A stretch of 64,000 nt of DNA from Oscillospiraceae bacterium (GCA_009777725.1 WRLG01000002.1:114804-178803), one strand, 5' to 3'; shown: positions 7,974 through 16,625, numbered from the stretch's first letter. Numbers and translations: made by a program. The notes: generated by a model from the letters alone, not told the origin.

Positions 7974-9581
7974 ATGCCTGTTGTAAAACAAAAATCCGTT
8001 CATGTAACGCCGGGGAAATGTATTGCGTATATTCTTAACGGCGATAAAAATTCGGAAATGAAATATGCAACAGGAATTAATACAGAAACAGATATTGATT
8101 TAGCCAACGAATTATTTAAATTATCTTTTGAGACAAACACAAATCTAAAATACAATCTTCCGGGAAAAGATAAGAATAAAACAAAAGAACGCATACGATT
8201 ACATCACTATATGCAAAGCTTCGACCCTAAAGAGGAAAATATAACTCCTGAGCTTGTTCATAAGATTGGCATTGAGTGGGCTAAGAAATGTTTCGGCAAG
8301 GATAGGCACATCATCGTTTCAGCTCATATAGATAAAACTCACATACATAATCATTTTGCTGTTGCTTCTTATGATTTAAACGGCAACATTTGGACGAGTA
8401 GCGAAAAAAGCCTTGCATCCGTTCGCAAAACTTCCGATAAAATTTGTTTGGGTTATGATTTGAGTATTATAAAAAATCCCAAAGGCAAGGGCGATTACGG
8501 AACTCGGTTTAAGGATAACGAAGTTGAAAACGCTCCGGGTGCAAAAGAAAAAGTTAAACGCTCTCCAAAGTCTTTAACCTACAAAGAATGGGAAGCAATT
8601 AACAAAGGCGTATCATGGAAAGAAAAAATCAGAGTTAAGATTGATTACTTAATCAAAGACGAATTTGTTAAGACAATAAAAGATATTAAAGACAGATTGA
8701 TGAAAGACGGCTACATTATAACTCGTGACGGTAATTCAAAAATATACGGCAGATATTTTACTATAAGACCTGTCGGCGAGAAAAACGGCGTTCGTAATTA
8801 TAAGTTGGGCGATGATTACACTACTGAAAATATCGAATACAGAATTAAGAACAGAAAGTCAGAGCAAAGTCAACCGATTACTATTATAAAATACAAAGGC
8901 ATACAACAAGAATACTTTTCTTGTTTGCAGAAAGTTATTGCTGTTGTTGATGAGAAAATTTCTTATCATCGTAAAAAATATTCTGTTGTTGATGTCAAAG
9001 AAATGCAAGCGGTTTTAGATTTTATGATTGACAATGACATAGACGAGCAGAATAAATTTGAAATTAAGTTTGATGAGTTATCCTATTCATACGATAAATT
9101 AACAGATGAGCTTTTTGACATGAAAGAGGAAATGACTAAGCTTGAAAACAACATTGAGGATTACAAAATTTATCAAGAACTATCGGCGAAGATTCCGACT
9201 GACGGTTTCAACACAAAACAAATTTTTACTGCCGATGAGTTAGAAGCTTTAAAGAAAACGGAATATACATACAAGCTTAAACCCGATGACATTAAAAAAT
9301 TCCAAGACAGAATTGATATACTTACAATGAATTTTTCGCAAACACAAAGCAAAACCGAAACCGTTCGTAATGAAAAAGAAAAAGCGGAATCTATGTTAGA
9401 AAAATATCAAAGCCATATCTCTTTTGATTATCAATCAATTCTAGCAGAGGTCAGAGCGGAAGAAAGCGAACGCAAAGCTAAAACCAAAACAGAGCCTACC
9501 AAACAGTTAAACGAAGAAAAGCGAATTGATGTTGGTGTCGGAGAAAAGGTTTTTAAAGATATTGATATTGAGGAGCGTTGA
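7974..9581 (+). CDS. Relaxase (MobA/VirD2-like nuclease)
   Basis: The 535-residue product has the three-His metal motif of relaxases at H118, D120, H123, H125 and H127 (AHIDKTHIHNHFAV), and a likely active-site Tyr near the N-terminus or in LHHYMQSFD (Y79). It nicks the transferred strand at oriT and stays bound to the 5' end during conjugation. Residues about 1-200 form the nuclease domain; 380-480 are predicted coiled coil (DELFDMKEEMTKLENNIEDY), and the tail is charged. The start has AAGGAGAATTACG upstream. Unlike many other ICE core genes here, it appears complete. Confidence 0.9.
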   Translation: MPVVKQKSVHVTPGKCIAYILNGDKNSEMKYATGINTETDIDLANELFKLSFETNTNLKYNLPGKDKNKTKERIRLHHYMQSFDPKEENITPELVHKIGIEWAKKCFGKDRHIIVSAHIDKTHIHNHFAVASYDLNGNIWTSSEKSLASVRKTSDKICLGYDLSIIKNPKGKGDYGTRFKDNEVENAPGAKEKVKRSPKSLTYKEWEAINKGVSWKEKIRVKIDYLIKDEFVKTIKDIKDRLMKDGYIITRDGNSKIYGRYFTIRPVGEKNGVRNYKLGDDYTTENIEYRIKNRKSEQSQPITIIKYKGIQQEYFSCLQKVIAVVDEKISYHRKKYSVVDVKEMQAVLDFMIDNDIDEQNKFEIKFDELSYSYDKLTDELFDMKEEMTKLENNIEDYKIYQELSAKIPTDGFNTKQIFTADELEALKKTEYTYKLKPDDIKKFQDRIDILTMNFSQTQSKTETVRNEKEKAESMLEKYQSHISFDYQSILAEVRAEESERKAKTKTEPTKQLNEEKRIDVGVGEKVFKDIDIEER

Positions 9582-9594
9582 AAGTGGTGATTAA

Positions 9595-10581
9595 ATGACA
9601 GAACACTACGCGCATGGCAAACTATGCAGAGTAACTTGCGGTAATGCTATAGAATGTTTGCGGGAGTTGCCGCCGAATATTTTTGACTGCTGTATAACAA
9701 GCCCACCTTATTTCGGTTTGCGGGATTATGGAATTGCGGGGCAGATTGGTCTTGAAGATTCGCCCGATAATTACATAAATGCACTTGTTGAAGTGTTCGG
9801 CGAATTAAAAAGAGTGCTGAAAGATGATGGGACGTTGTGGGTTGTGATTGGTGATAGTTATGCGGGAAGCGGCAAAGGCGGTCAATCAAAATCCATGAGA
9901 AGCGAAAACTGGAAACCCGATTATGCAAACAAGAGCAAGACATATGGATTAAAAACTAAAGACTTAATTGGTATTCCGTGGCTTCTTGCGTTTGCTCTGC
10001 GTAATGACGGTTGGTATTTGCGGCAAGATATAATATGGCATAAACCTAACGTCATGCCCGAATCGGTGAGGGACAGATGTACTCGAAGTCATGAATATAT
10101 TTTTATGTTCTCAAAGTCGGCGAGATACTATTATAATAATGATACTATCAAAGAGCCGATAGCCGAGAGTACCAAAGGCAGAAAAACCGCTACATTCGGC
10201 GGTGAGAAAGGTCGAAACTACACGCCGAACAAGAGTGACCCGAATTACAGAAGCGGTTCAGACCAATGGGGGAGGGTTTGGGAAAACAACAGCGATACTC
10301 GAAACAAGCGAAGTGTTTGGACGGTTGCGACAAAACCACTCAAAGAATCTCACTATGCGGCGTTCCCGACAGAATTGATTAAACCTTGTATTCTCGCAAG
10401 CAGTAAACACAAAGGAATTGTTTTAGACCCATTCTGCGGAAGCGGCACAACAGGAATAACAGCATGGCAATTAGGACGAGCTTTTCACGGAATAGATATT
10501 AATCCTGATTATTGCAAACTTACTATAAGACGTTTGCGTAGATTAAAGTCAATACCGCCGGAGGAAATATTGAAGTTTTAG
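9595..10581 (+). CDS. DNA methyltransferase, beta-type N4-cytosine/N6-adenine
   Basis: The 328-residue product has the catalytic motif IV near the N-terminus (TSPPYFGLRDYG, about residues 35-46) and the SAM-binding motif I near the C-terminus (DPFCGSGTTG, about 278-287). That order defines the beta class. SPPY favours N4-cytosine methylation, though N6-adenine is possible. No restriction endonuclease lies beside it, so it is an orphan enzyme that may protect incoming single- or double-stranded element DNA from host restriction. It starts 13 bases after the relaxase stop and is probably cotranscribed with it. Confidence 0.88.
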   Translation: MTEHYAHGKLCRVTCGNAIECLRELPPNIFDCCITSPPYFGLRDYGIAGQIGLEDSPDNYINALVEVFGELKRVLKDDGTLWVVIGDSYAGSGKGGQSKSMRSENWKPDYANKSKTYGLKTKDLIGIPWLLAFALRNDGWYLRQDIIWHKPNVMPESVRDRCTRSHEYIFMFSKSARYYYNNDTIKEPIAESTKGRKTATFGGEKGRNYTPNKSDPNYRSGSDQWGRVWENNSDTRNKRSVWTVATKPLKESHYAAFPTELIKPCILASSKHKGIVLDPFCGSGTTGITAWQLGRAFHGIDINPDYCKLTIRRLRRLKSIPPEEILKF

Positions 10582-10606
10582 TTTTGAAAAGAAAGAGGTT
10601 AATAAT

Positions 10607-10807
10607 ATGTGTAATCCAAATATGAAATATGTTACATTTCCAAAAGTTTTAGAAAATTTTGAATCGTTATTCAATTCGATACAAGAATATGATAGCGAAG
10701 ATAATCCTAGAGAAATAACCATTGTTGCTGATAATGGTAATACAGCAGTATTATTGAGCAGAGATAATTATGATAGTCTTATGTATGGTCTATTTGGCGA
10801 TGAATGA
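10607..10807 (+). CDS. Phd/YefM-like antitoxin, apparently solitary
   Basis: The 66-residue product has the Phd/YefM pattern: an N-terminal helix region and the strand-turn-strand phrase ITIVADNGNTAVLLSRDNYDSL, which matches the usual IxxNGxPVAVLxSxxDYxxL. These proteins bind their own promoter and neutralise a RelE or Doc toxin. No toxin of that kind follows; the next gene is a DUF1700-like membrane protein. It may be a remnant or may act against a toxin elsewhere. GAAAGAGGTTAATA upstream supports the start. Confidence 0.65.
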   Translation: MCNPNMKYVTFPKVLENFESLFNSIQEYDSEDNPREITIVADNGNTAVLLSRDNYDSLMYGLFGDE

Positions 10808-10858
10808 TACCGAACCCGCACAAAATCGTATTTTATTTCGAGAAAGTGAGTGATTAAT

Positions 10859-11524
10859 ATGTATAATGAATACTTAGAGGAGCTTAATGAGCATTTAATA
10901 TCTTTGCCCGATGAAGAAAGGGAAATGGCTGTAAATTACTATACCGAACAATTTAAAAATGCTGGGAAAGATAACGAAGCCGCTGTTATTGAAAAACTAG
11001 GTTTGCCATTTAAACTTGCTAAAAATATCTTATCGGAGGAATCGGATTTTTCAAAAAGCGATGAATATATTGCATATCGTGAAAAAAATTCAAAAAATGA
11101 TAAAACAAAAAAATCAAGCGATAAAATATCAAAATCAGATGTTTTTGACTTTATAGTGGATAATATAGAGCTTTTCGTAGCAGTTCTTGCTTTAGTTGCT
11201 TTTATATTTGGAGGGGTTAAAGTTATAAATGGTGCGATTGAGCTTGCAAAGCTAGAAAATTCGACAAACAATGTGATTGTTGAGGAGTTGTCAGAGCCTA
11301 ACGCAGAAGTGGCACAAGAAAATCAGACAAACAATGCGATTGTTGAGGAATTGGTAGAGCCTAACGCAGAAGTGGTACGAGAAAATTCGACAAATAGTGT
11401 AATTGTTCAGGAATTAGCAGAGCCTAACGCAGAAGCTACACAAGAAAACCCGACTATTATGTATGGACTTGGTATAATAATATTTTGTTCAGGCGTAATT
11501 TTCATTTTAAGAGAGGGGTATTAA
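10859..11524 (+). CDS. DUF1700/HAAS-like membrane protein with 21-residue repeats
   Basis: From the ATG at 10859 the product is 221 residues. The first 60 residues (YLEELNEHLISLPDEEREMA, then NYYTEQF) match the HAAS/DUF1700 helical domain. A membrane helix follows at about 105-125, then three tandem 21-residue repeats of the form ENSTNNVIVEELSEPNAEV, and a second helix near the end. The matching DNA repeats are 63 bp long (about 11257-11445) and may vary in number by slippage. HAAS proteins are often paired with PadR regulators; none is seen here. Confidence 0.65.
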   Translation: MYNEYLEELNEHLISLPDEEREMAVNYYTEQFKNAGKDNEAAVIEKLGLPFKLAKNILSEESDFSKSDEYIAYREKNSKNDKTKKSSDKISKSDVFDFIVDNIELFVAVLALVAFIFGGVKVINGAIELAKLENSTNNVIVEELSEPNAEVAQENQTNNAIVEELVEPNAEVVRENSTNSVIVQELAEPNAEATQENPTIMYGLGIIIFCSGVIFILREGY

Positions 11525-11546
11525 AAACAACAGAGCCAATTAAAAA

Positions 11547-11567
11547 TCACTTTCCATTGGAAAGTGA
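11547..11567. repeat. Palindrome P1
   Basis: Arms TCACTTTCC and GGAAAGTGA around ATT. A run of five A precedes it. It lies between the DUF1700-like gene and the small gene at 11587. Confidence 0.9.
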
Positions 11568-11586
11568 AAAGAAAGGATTGTATAAC

Positions 11587-11811
11587 GTGCCTGTATCTAA
11601 GAAACGCCATGCAAATAATCCAAAGCGGCATAAGCCGTCTTATCGTTATGTTCGCCCTAAACCTCAAAATAATACAGTCAAGAAAAAACTCGGCGAGGGG
11701 AAGATGTCAAAAGAGGAAATAAGGGCATCTTTTAAGAGTTTGATTTTTAAAATAGTTCTGCTTGGGGTTATGTTATTTATATTGTATAGTATTATAGGTA
11801 GGTATTTTTGA
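11587..11811 (+). CDS. Small basic membrane protein
   Basis: The open frame begins upstream at 11485, but the only start with a ribosome site (AAAGGATTG) is the GTG at 11587, giving 74 residues. The first half is very basic (KKRHANNPKRHKPSYRYVR), which suggests nucleic-acid or cell-wall binding; the C-terminal 25 residues form one membrane helix (IVLLGVMLFILYSIIG). The upstream part of the longer frame translates palindrome P1, so it is not coding. Family not recognised. Confidence 0.5.
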   Translation: MPVSKKRHANNPKRHKPSYRYVRPKPQNNTVKKKLGEGKMSKEEIRASFKSLIFKIVLLGVMLFILYSIIGRYF

Positions 11812-11866
11812 TGACAAGAATGTTGATATTGACAATAACAAAAATTTAAGGTGTAATGGAGGGAAT

Positions 11867-12631
11867 ATGAAGAAAGGTAAACTAAACGGTGCATTAGATA
11901 CTGTGCCTGCGATAAGTGCAGTAATCACAGCCGTTATAGTATCGGGGTATTATAAAATGGGATTTTGGGAAACATTTTTAAGCGGGTTGCTTGCGGGATT
12001 GGTTGTACTTATTATCGCATGGGTATTCAAAAATATGGGCAAAAAGAAGATAAAAATTATATTGATTCCGAAAAAGTTAACTAACGGCAAATTTAGGGTT
12101 ACTGTTTTAATATGGAATCCCTCGTTTGCCAGAGCAGTTTTTAACAGCGACTACGGCGAACGTGGTCTCGGAATAATCGTTGATTATGGTGCTGTTGTCG
12201 CTAAACTTAGTAAGCCGAAGAAAATCATGTTTGCAAAGAGTTTCAGCTTCAGCGAAATTCCTGATACAGCTAAGAATACGCTAAATCTAAACATGAGTGA
12301 TTTAGGCTCTAATGCTTTTATTGAGTTTGATTTTGAGATTCACAATATCGGGGAATCCCCGAATATAAGTTTGCGTTACGACCGTGAAAAAATCACTATT
12401 CGTGAATTAAAATACAGCAAAATAATTCAAACAATTCATTATATATGCGCGGCTATATCAGCTATAGCGATAATTGTAATGGTATTATCGGCTTTGTTCG
12501 GATTTGCGGCAAACGCCATTATCGTAAGTATTCTGTTAGCCATATTTTCATCGACAGTTTCATTTGCTTTAGGGGATTTTATTCCGCCTGTTGTTGTAAA
12601 ACATATGAAATTAAAGGGTTATATAAAATAA
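11867..12631 (+). CDS. Membrane protein with soluble middle domain
   Basis: The 254-residue product starts with AATGGAGGGAATATG. It has two N-terminal membrane helices (about 13-32 and 37-55), a soluble beta-rich middle (about 65-185; KIKIILIPKKLTNGKFRVTV, ISLRYDREKITIRELKY), and two C-terminal helices (about 193-215 and 220-240). No enzyme motif is visible. It is probably cotranscribed with the next gene. Function unknown. Confidence 0.6.
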   Translation: MKKGKLNGALDTVPAISAVITAVIVSGYYKMGFWETFLSGLLAGLVVLIIAWVFKNMGKKKIKIILIPKKLTNGKFRVTVLIWNPSFARAVFNSDYGERGLGIIVDYGAVVAKLSKPKKIMFAKSFSFSEIPDTAKNTLNLNMSDLGSNAFIEFDFEIHNIGESPNISLRYDREKITIRELKYSKIIQTIHYICAAISAIAIIVMVLSALFGFAANAIIVSILLAIFSSTVSFALGDFIPPVVVKHMKLKGYIK

Positions 12632-12658
12632 GATTACTCAAAAATGGAGAAACGGAAT

Positions 12659-13063
12659 ATGAATAAAATTTCAGTTGATTATCTTTATCAGCAAGCTATG
12701 GATTTTATAATAGAAATGCTTTTGCATGACGAATTAAGACTAAAGGACATACCAACAGATTTAAGAGTGACCGCCCCTTCAGTTTACACGACAGCATTAA
12801 GAATAAGCAGGGGCATTTCTTGTCGGCGTTATGTTAAAGATATTACTATTCTTTGTGATGATATTCTTATATTGAGCAAAAATTTTGAATACAGAAAGCG
12901 GCTTCTTGAAAAATTAGAGCATTCCCTTACATTACACAATTATGAGAAGGACGAATATTTTGTATCATATAAAGAAGATATTCCAAAAGAAATATTGTCC
13001 GAACTGCAAGAAATGCGGGGAATTAGAGGAGAAATTATACGCTCGGAACTCGGAAATTTTTAA
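12659..13063 (+). CDS. Four-helix-bundle (avd/bAvd-like) protein
   Basis: The 134-residue product is all-helical and resembles the four-helix-bundle accessory family of diversity-generating retroelements and 23S intervening-sequence proteins (phrases VTAPSVYTTALRISRGIS and ILSKNFEYRKRLLEKLE). No reverse transcriptase or variable repeat is present in this window, so a retroelement role is not supported; the likeness is a weak inference. The ATG at 12659 has GAGAAACGGA upstream. Palindrome P2 follows the stop by four bases. Confidence 0.4.
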   Translation: MNKISVDYLYQQAMDFIIEMLLHDELRLKDIPTDLRVTAPSVYTTALRISRGISCRRYVKDITILCDDILILSKNFEYRKRLLEKLEHSLTLHNYEKDEYFVSYKEDIPKEILSELQEMRGIRGEIIRSELGNF

Positions 13064-13067
13064 AAAA

Positions 13068-13088
13068 TCACTTTCCATTGGAAAGTGA
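13068..13088. repeat. Palindrome P2
   Basis: Centre ATT, preceded by six A and followed by TTT; placed four bases after the stop of the upstream gene. Confidence 0.9.
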
Positions 13089-13139
13089 TTTAGAAATAGC
13101 AATTTGTTTGTGTGCGATGGGCAGGTTGTTGATATCGGG

Positions 13140-13181
13140 CTTTGGGGTCTTGGAGTTTGTAGGGAAAAGAAAAACAAGGGG
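13140..13181 (+). repeat. GGGAAAAGAAA-type repeat, copy b
   Basis: Reads GGGGTCTTGGAGTTTGTAGG then GAAAAGAAAAACAAGGGG. It lies between P2 and the 59-residue gene, whose ribosome site is at its end. Similar copies lie at 18131 and, inverted, at 7006 and 38996. Confidence 0.5.
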
Positions 13182-13189
13182 ACGATTGA

Positions 13190-13369
13190 ATGAATATAAA
13201 TGAAATGCCGTGTGAGGGTTGCAAGCATATTAGCCCCACATTCTATGATGATTATGACGATTTAAGCTGTTATACCTGCGGAATAACGGGGATTACCATG
13301 CTTTTTTTAGCAAAAGCTAACTTGTCTGATTGCAAGTATAAAGAGCTTGTTAAAAAAGAGAGGTATTAA
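13190..13369 (+). CDS. Small cysteine-rich protein, 59 aa
   Basis: A 59-codon frame starts at an ATG with AGGGGACGATTGA upstream. It has Cys pairs CEGC and CYTC plus one more Cys near residue 48, fitting a zinc-binding knuckle (MPCEGCKHISPTFYDDYDD). Similar short C-rich proteins occur on clostridial phages and plasmids. It is bracketed on both sides by palindromes P2 and P3, making it the smallest unit of the repeat-bounded series. Confidence 0.6.
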   Translation: MNINEMPCEGCKHISPTFYDDYDDLSCYTCGITGITMLFLAKANLSDCKYKELVKKERY

Positions 13370-13374
13370 AAAAA

Positions 13375-13394
13375 TCACTTTCCAATGGAAAGTG
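13375..13394. repeat. Palindrome P3
   Basis: Centre AAT; right arm ends GGAAAGTGG, one base off. A run of seven A precedes it. It lies between the small C-rich gene and the PIN toxin gene. Confidence 0.85.
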
Positions 13395-13415
13395 GAAAAA
13401 GATTTGTATTTCCTA

Positions 13416-13808
13416 TCATAAATACCTCTCAATAAACTCCGCAGGGGAGAGGATAAAATCTTCATCGGGGAAATGCTTCTTGTTTCCTGTAATAAGTACA
13501 GCCCCGCTTTGGACGGCGGCGGCATAAAAGCAACGGTCTTTTTCATCACGAATAGGAATAACACTCGGGGGCGTAGTAATTAATTTGCCGAAACTTTTAA
13601 CTGTGTTTATATAAATCATTTGGTTTTCAATCGGGAAATTATGCTTGGGGCGTGACAAAACTTCCACGTATTCCGCAAGAATATCATTACTGTAAATCCA
13701 ACAGAAATTTTTATTTTCAACAATTGAGTTAATCACAATATCAGCTTTTCTGCCGGGCGTTAATGCCGATGAGATAATTACGTTTGTATCAATAACAACA
13801 TTAAGCAT
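13416..13808 (-). CDS. PIN-domain toxin (ribonuclease)
   Basis: From the ATG at 13808 the product is 130 residues. It has the PIN active-site acidic residues: Asp in MLNVVIDTNVIIS (D7), Glu in ILAEYVEVLSRPKH, and Asp in RDEKDRCFYAAA. PIN toxins cleave RNA and stop translation. The start overlaps the end of the RelB-like antitoxin gene by 8 bases, a typical translationally coupled toxin-antitoxin pair. I preferred this ATG to the longer frame from 13841 because that would run deep into the antitoxin gene. Confidence 0.82.
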   Translation of the reverse strand: MLNVVIDTNVIISSALTPGRKADIVINSIVENKNFCWIYSNDILAEYVEVLSRPKHNFPIENQMIYINTVKSFGKLITTPPSVIPIRDEKDRCFYAAAVQSGAVLITGNKKHFPDEDFILSPAEFIERYL

Positions 13809-14118
13809 TTTCCGCCCTCTTTTCTGCCCTGTATTCGGCAATATCAGCGATAATTTCCTCCATAGTAATTTTATCCGTGCCGTTTTTGACAGATATTGCT
13901 TGCATTTCTTTTAAATTCTTTTTGAAGTCTTTACGAGCCTGTGCTTTAGGGTCGTGGTTTTTATCCTCAACCGCAAAAGGAAGCTGACGTTCCCGCAATG
14001 TTGCCCTAATAAACATATTCAAAGCTGTTGTGATGTTCATTCCGACATTCTCGCAAAATTCTTCAAAATCACTTTTAACCTCTTCATCCAAACGAAAAGT
14101 AATATTTGTTGCCGCCAT
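13801..14118 (-). CDS. RelB/DinJ-like antitoxin
   Basis: The 105-residue product begins MAATNITFRLDEEVKSDFEE, the standard ribbon-helix-helix opening of RelB/DinJ antitoxins, with the conserved phrase GMNITTALNMFIRATLRERQ just after. The C-terminal half, rich in Lys and Glu, should wrap the PIN toxin. It is the first gene of the pair, with its own promoter upstream. The ATG at 14118 has AAAGGAGTTG upstream on the minus strand. RelB is more often paired with RelE/YafQ; pairing with a PIN toxin is less usual but known. Confidence 0.82.
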   Translation of the reverse strand: MAATNITFRLDEEVKSDFEEFCENVGMNITTALNMFIRATLRERQLPFAVEDKNHDPKAQARKDFKKNLKEMQAISVKNGTDKITMEEIIADIAEYRAEKRAENA

Positions 14119-14151
14119 TAAAAACAACTCCTTTGTTTTATTATATACTTA

Positions 14152-14180
14152 ATTATACTATATACCGTGTGCATTGTCAA
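14152..14180 (-). promoter_or_regulatory. Promoter of RelB/PIN pair
   Basis: On the minus strand TTGACA (14180-14175) and TATAAT (14157-14152) are both perfect, 17 bases apart. The start of relB lies about 34 bases further on. Confidence 0.8.
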
Positions 14181-14236
14181 GGGTTATTATAAAAATTCAG
14201 AGAAAATATTGAAAGTTAGTTGAGTACGAAAAAAAA

Positions 14237-14257
14237 TCACTTTCCAATGGAAAGTGA
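14237..14257. repeat. Palindrome P4
   Basis: Centre AAT, preceded by eight A. Between the RelB promoter and the end of the RHH gene at 14280. Confidence 0.9.
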
Positions 14258-14279
14258 AATTAAAGGTTGGGAATTATTC

Positions 14280-14795
14280 TTAGCATTTCTCCAAATCCTC
14301 ATTAATAAGTCCATTCAAATAAGCATTAACGCTTAAACCCAGCTGTTTAGCCCGCTCTTTTATATCTTCCTCACGCCCTAGGGGGACGTTGAGCGGTATT
14401 CTTTTATAGAGCCTGTTGTTTAGTTTGTTTTTAGTCGCGGTGCTTTGGACGCCTAACCTGTAATGCGGCTTGAATTTATATAATTCTTTTTGGGCGGCAG
14501 TCGGCAAAGTTAAAATTTCCTGCGGGATTTGGCAGAATTTGACGTTGTCACTATCCAACTCTTCTTGTGAAATATTGCACATTTTAGCGCAAATAAAGAT
14601 TTTATCATACATGTCTTTGGGCAATGACAAATACAGTGAATCATAAGAAATCTGCGAAATTTTCTTCTGCTGATTCGGGTAATACAAAAGATAATACGCA
14701 ACCCCGCCGGAGCTTTCCGCATCAATATAAAATTGATTTAACTCAATTTTAATTTTATTCTCCTCTTTAGTTCTGCTACCCACCGAACTGCTCAT
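14280..14795 (-). CDS. Protein with C-terminal ribbon-helix-helix motif
   Basis: The 171-residue product has an unrecognised N-terminal domain (IELNQFYIDAESSGGVAYYL) and a C-terminal phrase IPLNVPLGREEDIKERAKQL, then SVNAYLNGLI, which fits a ribbon-helix-helix DNA-binding unit. It may therefore be a repressor. Its promoter region contains the palindrome ACTTGTACAAGT, shared with a second promoter at 21.75 kb, so this protein is my best guess for the factor that binds it. It is bracketed by palindromes P4 and P5. Confidence 0.55.
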   Translation of the reverse strand: MSSSVGSRTKEENKIKIELNQFYIDAESSGGVAYYLLYYPNQQKKISQISYDSLYLSLPKDMYDKIFICAKMCNISQEELDSDNVKFCQIPQEILTLPTAAQKELYKFKPHYRLGVQSTATKNKLNNRLYKRIPLNVPLGREEDIKERAKQLGLSVNAYLNGLINEDLEKC

Positions 14796-14842
14796 AACGA
14801 TTCCCCGCTTTCTTTTTTATTCACTATTAATAGTATAACATA

Positions 14843-14872
14843 TTGACAACACTTGTACAAGTATGCTATACT
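14843..14872 (+). promoter_or_regulatory. Promoter with ACTTGTACAAGT operator
   Basis: TTGACA (14843-14848) and TATACT (14867-14872) are 18 bases apart, and the spacer holds the perfect 12-bp palindrome ACTTGTACAAGT. It faces the gene at 15030. On the other strand TTGTAC inside the palindrome and TATACT at about 14838 give a possible divergent promoter for 14795. Confidence 0.65.
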
Positions 14873-14904
14873 AGGTGTATGGAGAAAACACAAAAAACAA
14901 AAAA

Positions 14905-14925
14905 TCATTTTCCATTGGAAAGTGA
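14905..14925. repeat. Palindrome P5
   Basis: Centre ATT; left arm TCATTTTCC has one change. Preceded by six A. Located 33 bases after the operator promoter. Confidence 0.85.
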
Positions 14926-15029
14926 ACGGAACATTAAGCAAAGCACAACAAAGACTTGCTGATACTCCCATTGATTAGAGGGGGAACTTGCAGGGAATAT
15001 GTAAAAGTATGTGAAAGGAGCGAAACACT

Positions 15030-15440
15030 ATGTTAGCAAGCGATGAAAGCTACGAAAGAGTAGTTGCGATGATTGAGGAGATTGACGAATGTTGTGAAAC
15101 ATGCGAGGATTATGACGAATGGTACGATGTAGCCGCTTCATGCGTTACCGACTGTTTCGAGGAATTGGCGGACAATCAAATTGAAATGACGTGTGTAGCG
15201 TTTATTGAGTATATCGAACCTCAACAAACGAAAGATGAAAATCTTGCGAAAGGTCTGTTTTATGCGGTTCATATGTCGCTGACGGAATATGTCGAGCATA
15301 AAGAGCGATTTTTGCTTGATTGCAACTTTGATGATGACGATGACGAGCGTGAAGCCAAGGTTATTTTGGAAGCATTTAAAAAATGCGTAAAATGGTTGAA
15401 TCATGCTTTTCCCGAATATTCGGAAGAGTTAGAAAATTAG
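15030..15440 (+). CDS. Acidic hypothetical protein
   Basis: The 136-residue product is strongly acidic (including a run of six consecutive acidic residues in NFDDDDDEREAK) and rich in Cys, with ECCETCEDYDEWYD near residue 25. AAAGGAGCGAAACACT supports the start. It is followed after 10 bases by the ParA-like gene and shares its transcript. The acidity and size recall DNA-mimic proteins, but no such family is recognised. Confidence 0.6.
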   Translation: MLASDESYERVVAMIEEIDECCETCEDYDEWYDVAASCVTDCFEELADNQIEMTCVAFIEYIEPQQTKDENLAKGLFYAVHMSLTEYVEHKERFLLDCNFDDDDDEREAKVILEAFKKCVKWLNHAFPEYSEELEN

Positions 15441-15450
15441 GAGGTAAAAC

Positions 15451-16578
15451 ATGAGAAAGGTTATTGCAATTGTAAACCAAAAGGGCGGAGTCGGCAAGAC
15501 TACCACAGTCATGAATTTAGGCGTTGCTTTGGCGTTAAAGGGCAAAAAAGTGTTGCTTATTGATGCCGACCCACAGGGGAATTTGGGGACTTATTTGGGA
15601 TTTAAATTGACAGATGAGACGGTTACACTTACCGATATTGTCAACAAAGTGATTGGTAAAAAACACAAGAATTTTAACGGCGTTGAGGATATTATCTATC
15701 ATAATGAGTTGAACGGAGTTGATTACATTCCGAGCGACTTAGGGTTAAGCCATTCAGAGCCTGATTTTGGCAAGCGTTCCAATCAATTTGACGTGCTTAA
15801 AGATATTTTGGCTAACGATTGCTTTGCTTCATATGACTACATAATAATCGACTGCAAGTCATCATTTATGATTATCACGAATACTCATCAGCAGAGCATC
15901 GGCGAAATGACGCTCTTAAAGCGAGCGGAGATTATCGGAACGCATTATAAGCTGTTGTTTTCGGAAGATAAAATGGCTGAAATTGAACAGATGAAGTCGG
16001 AAGCCGAAGAGAGCGGCAAACAGCCGAGGGGCAAATTCGGTGCTTATAACAAGGCGGTAAGCGAGGAAGTGGCGGGGTTGTATGGGCTGTCGTATTCCAC
16101 TGTCGTAAGGCTTTTGCGGATATGGGAAAATCTGCATGATGATGTAAAGCTGTACATTCAAGGCAAAAAAGATGAGAGCGGCGAGGTTATAGGCTTTATT
16201 TCACTAAGGGCGGCTGTTGCGTTGTCTGCACTCAATTCAAAAGTGCAAAAATTTCTCCCCTCATTGATTGAAAAATACGGCAAAATCACCGAAAAGCAAG
16301 CGGAAGCAATACGGAGCAAATCCGCAGAAATGAAGCTTGACGGAAACGGCAGTTTAACCAAGCAGATGATTGAACTGATTCTGACAGGCGATAAGGGAGC
16401 TAAGAGCGAACCCAAAGAAAAGCCGCTTGTTTTTAAATTCAAGAATCCGTCTGAACTTAAAAAACACTTTTCTGATGATGTGTCCGATGACGAGTTGAAA
16501 GATACAATTCTGAAAGCTCTTGAAGCTTACTTTTCTCTCGGAGAGTTTGAGATAGAGGAGGGTGATACAGCGTTTTAG
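15451..16578 (+). CDS. ParA N-terminus fused to ParB C-terminus
   Basis: The 375-residue product has two halves. Residues 1-138 are a normal ParA ATPase start: deviant Walker A KGGVGKTT (11-18), [10 protein letters not shown] (35-44) and YIIIDCKSS (about 130-138). The rest of ParA (about 120 residues) is absent. From about residue 145 the sequence resembles a ParB/Spo0J-type protein lacking its N-terminal CTPase: [15 protein letters not shown], and a helix-turn-helix near 207-222 ([16 protein letters not shown]). The simplest reading is a deletion of about 0.8-1.2 kb that joined adjacent parA and parB in frame near 15,865. Segregation function is doubtful. Confidence 0.75.
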   Translation: MRKVIAIVNQKGGVGKTTTVMNLGVALALKGKKVLLIDADPQGNLGTYLGFKLTDETVTLTDIVNKVIGKKHKNFNGVEDIIYHNELNGVDYIPSDLGLSHSEPDFGKRSNQFDVLKDILANDCFASYDYIIIDCKSSFMIITNTHQQSIGEMTLLKRAEIIGTHYKLLFSEDKMAEIEQMKSEAEESGKQPRGKFGAYNKAVSEEVAGLYGLSYSTVVRLLRIWENLHDDVKLYIQGKKDESGEVIGFISLRAAVALSALNSKVQKFLPSLIEKYGKITEKQAEAIRSKSAEMKLDGNGSLTKQMIELILTGDKGAKSEPKEKPLVFKFKNPSELKKHFSDDVSDDELKDTILKALEAYFSLGEFEIEEGDTAF

Positions 16579-16604
16579 GTCTTGATAAACCAGCATTAAT
16601 GTAT

Positions 16605-16625
16605 TCACTTTCCAACGGAAAGTGA
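16605..16625. repeat. Palindrome P6
   Basis: Centre AAC. Here the symmetry extends outward with different bases (ATGTAT left, ATACAT right), so the perfect inverted repeat spans 16599-16631. Confidence 0.9.

Noticed and set aside
12659..13063. Diversity-generating retroelement suggested by the four-helix-bundle protein
   Set aside because: No reverse transcriptase, template repeat or variable repeat is seen in the window.
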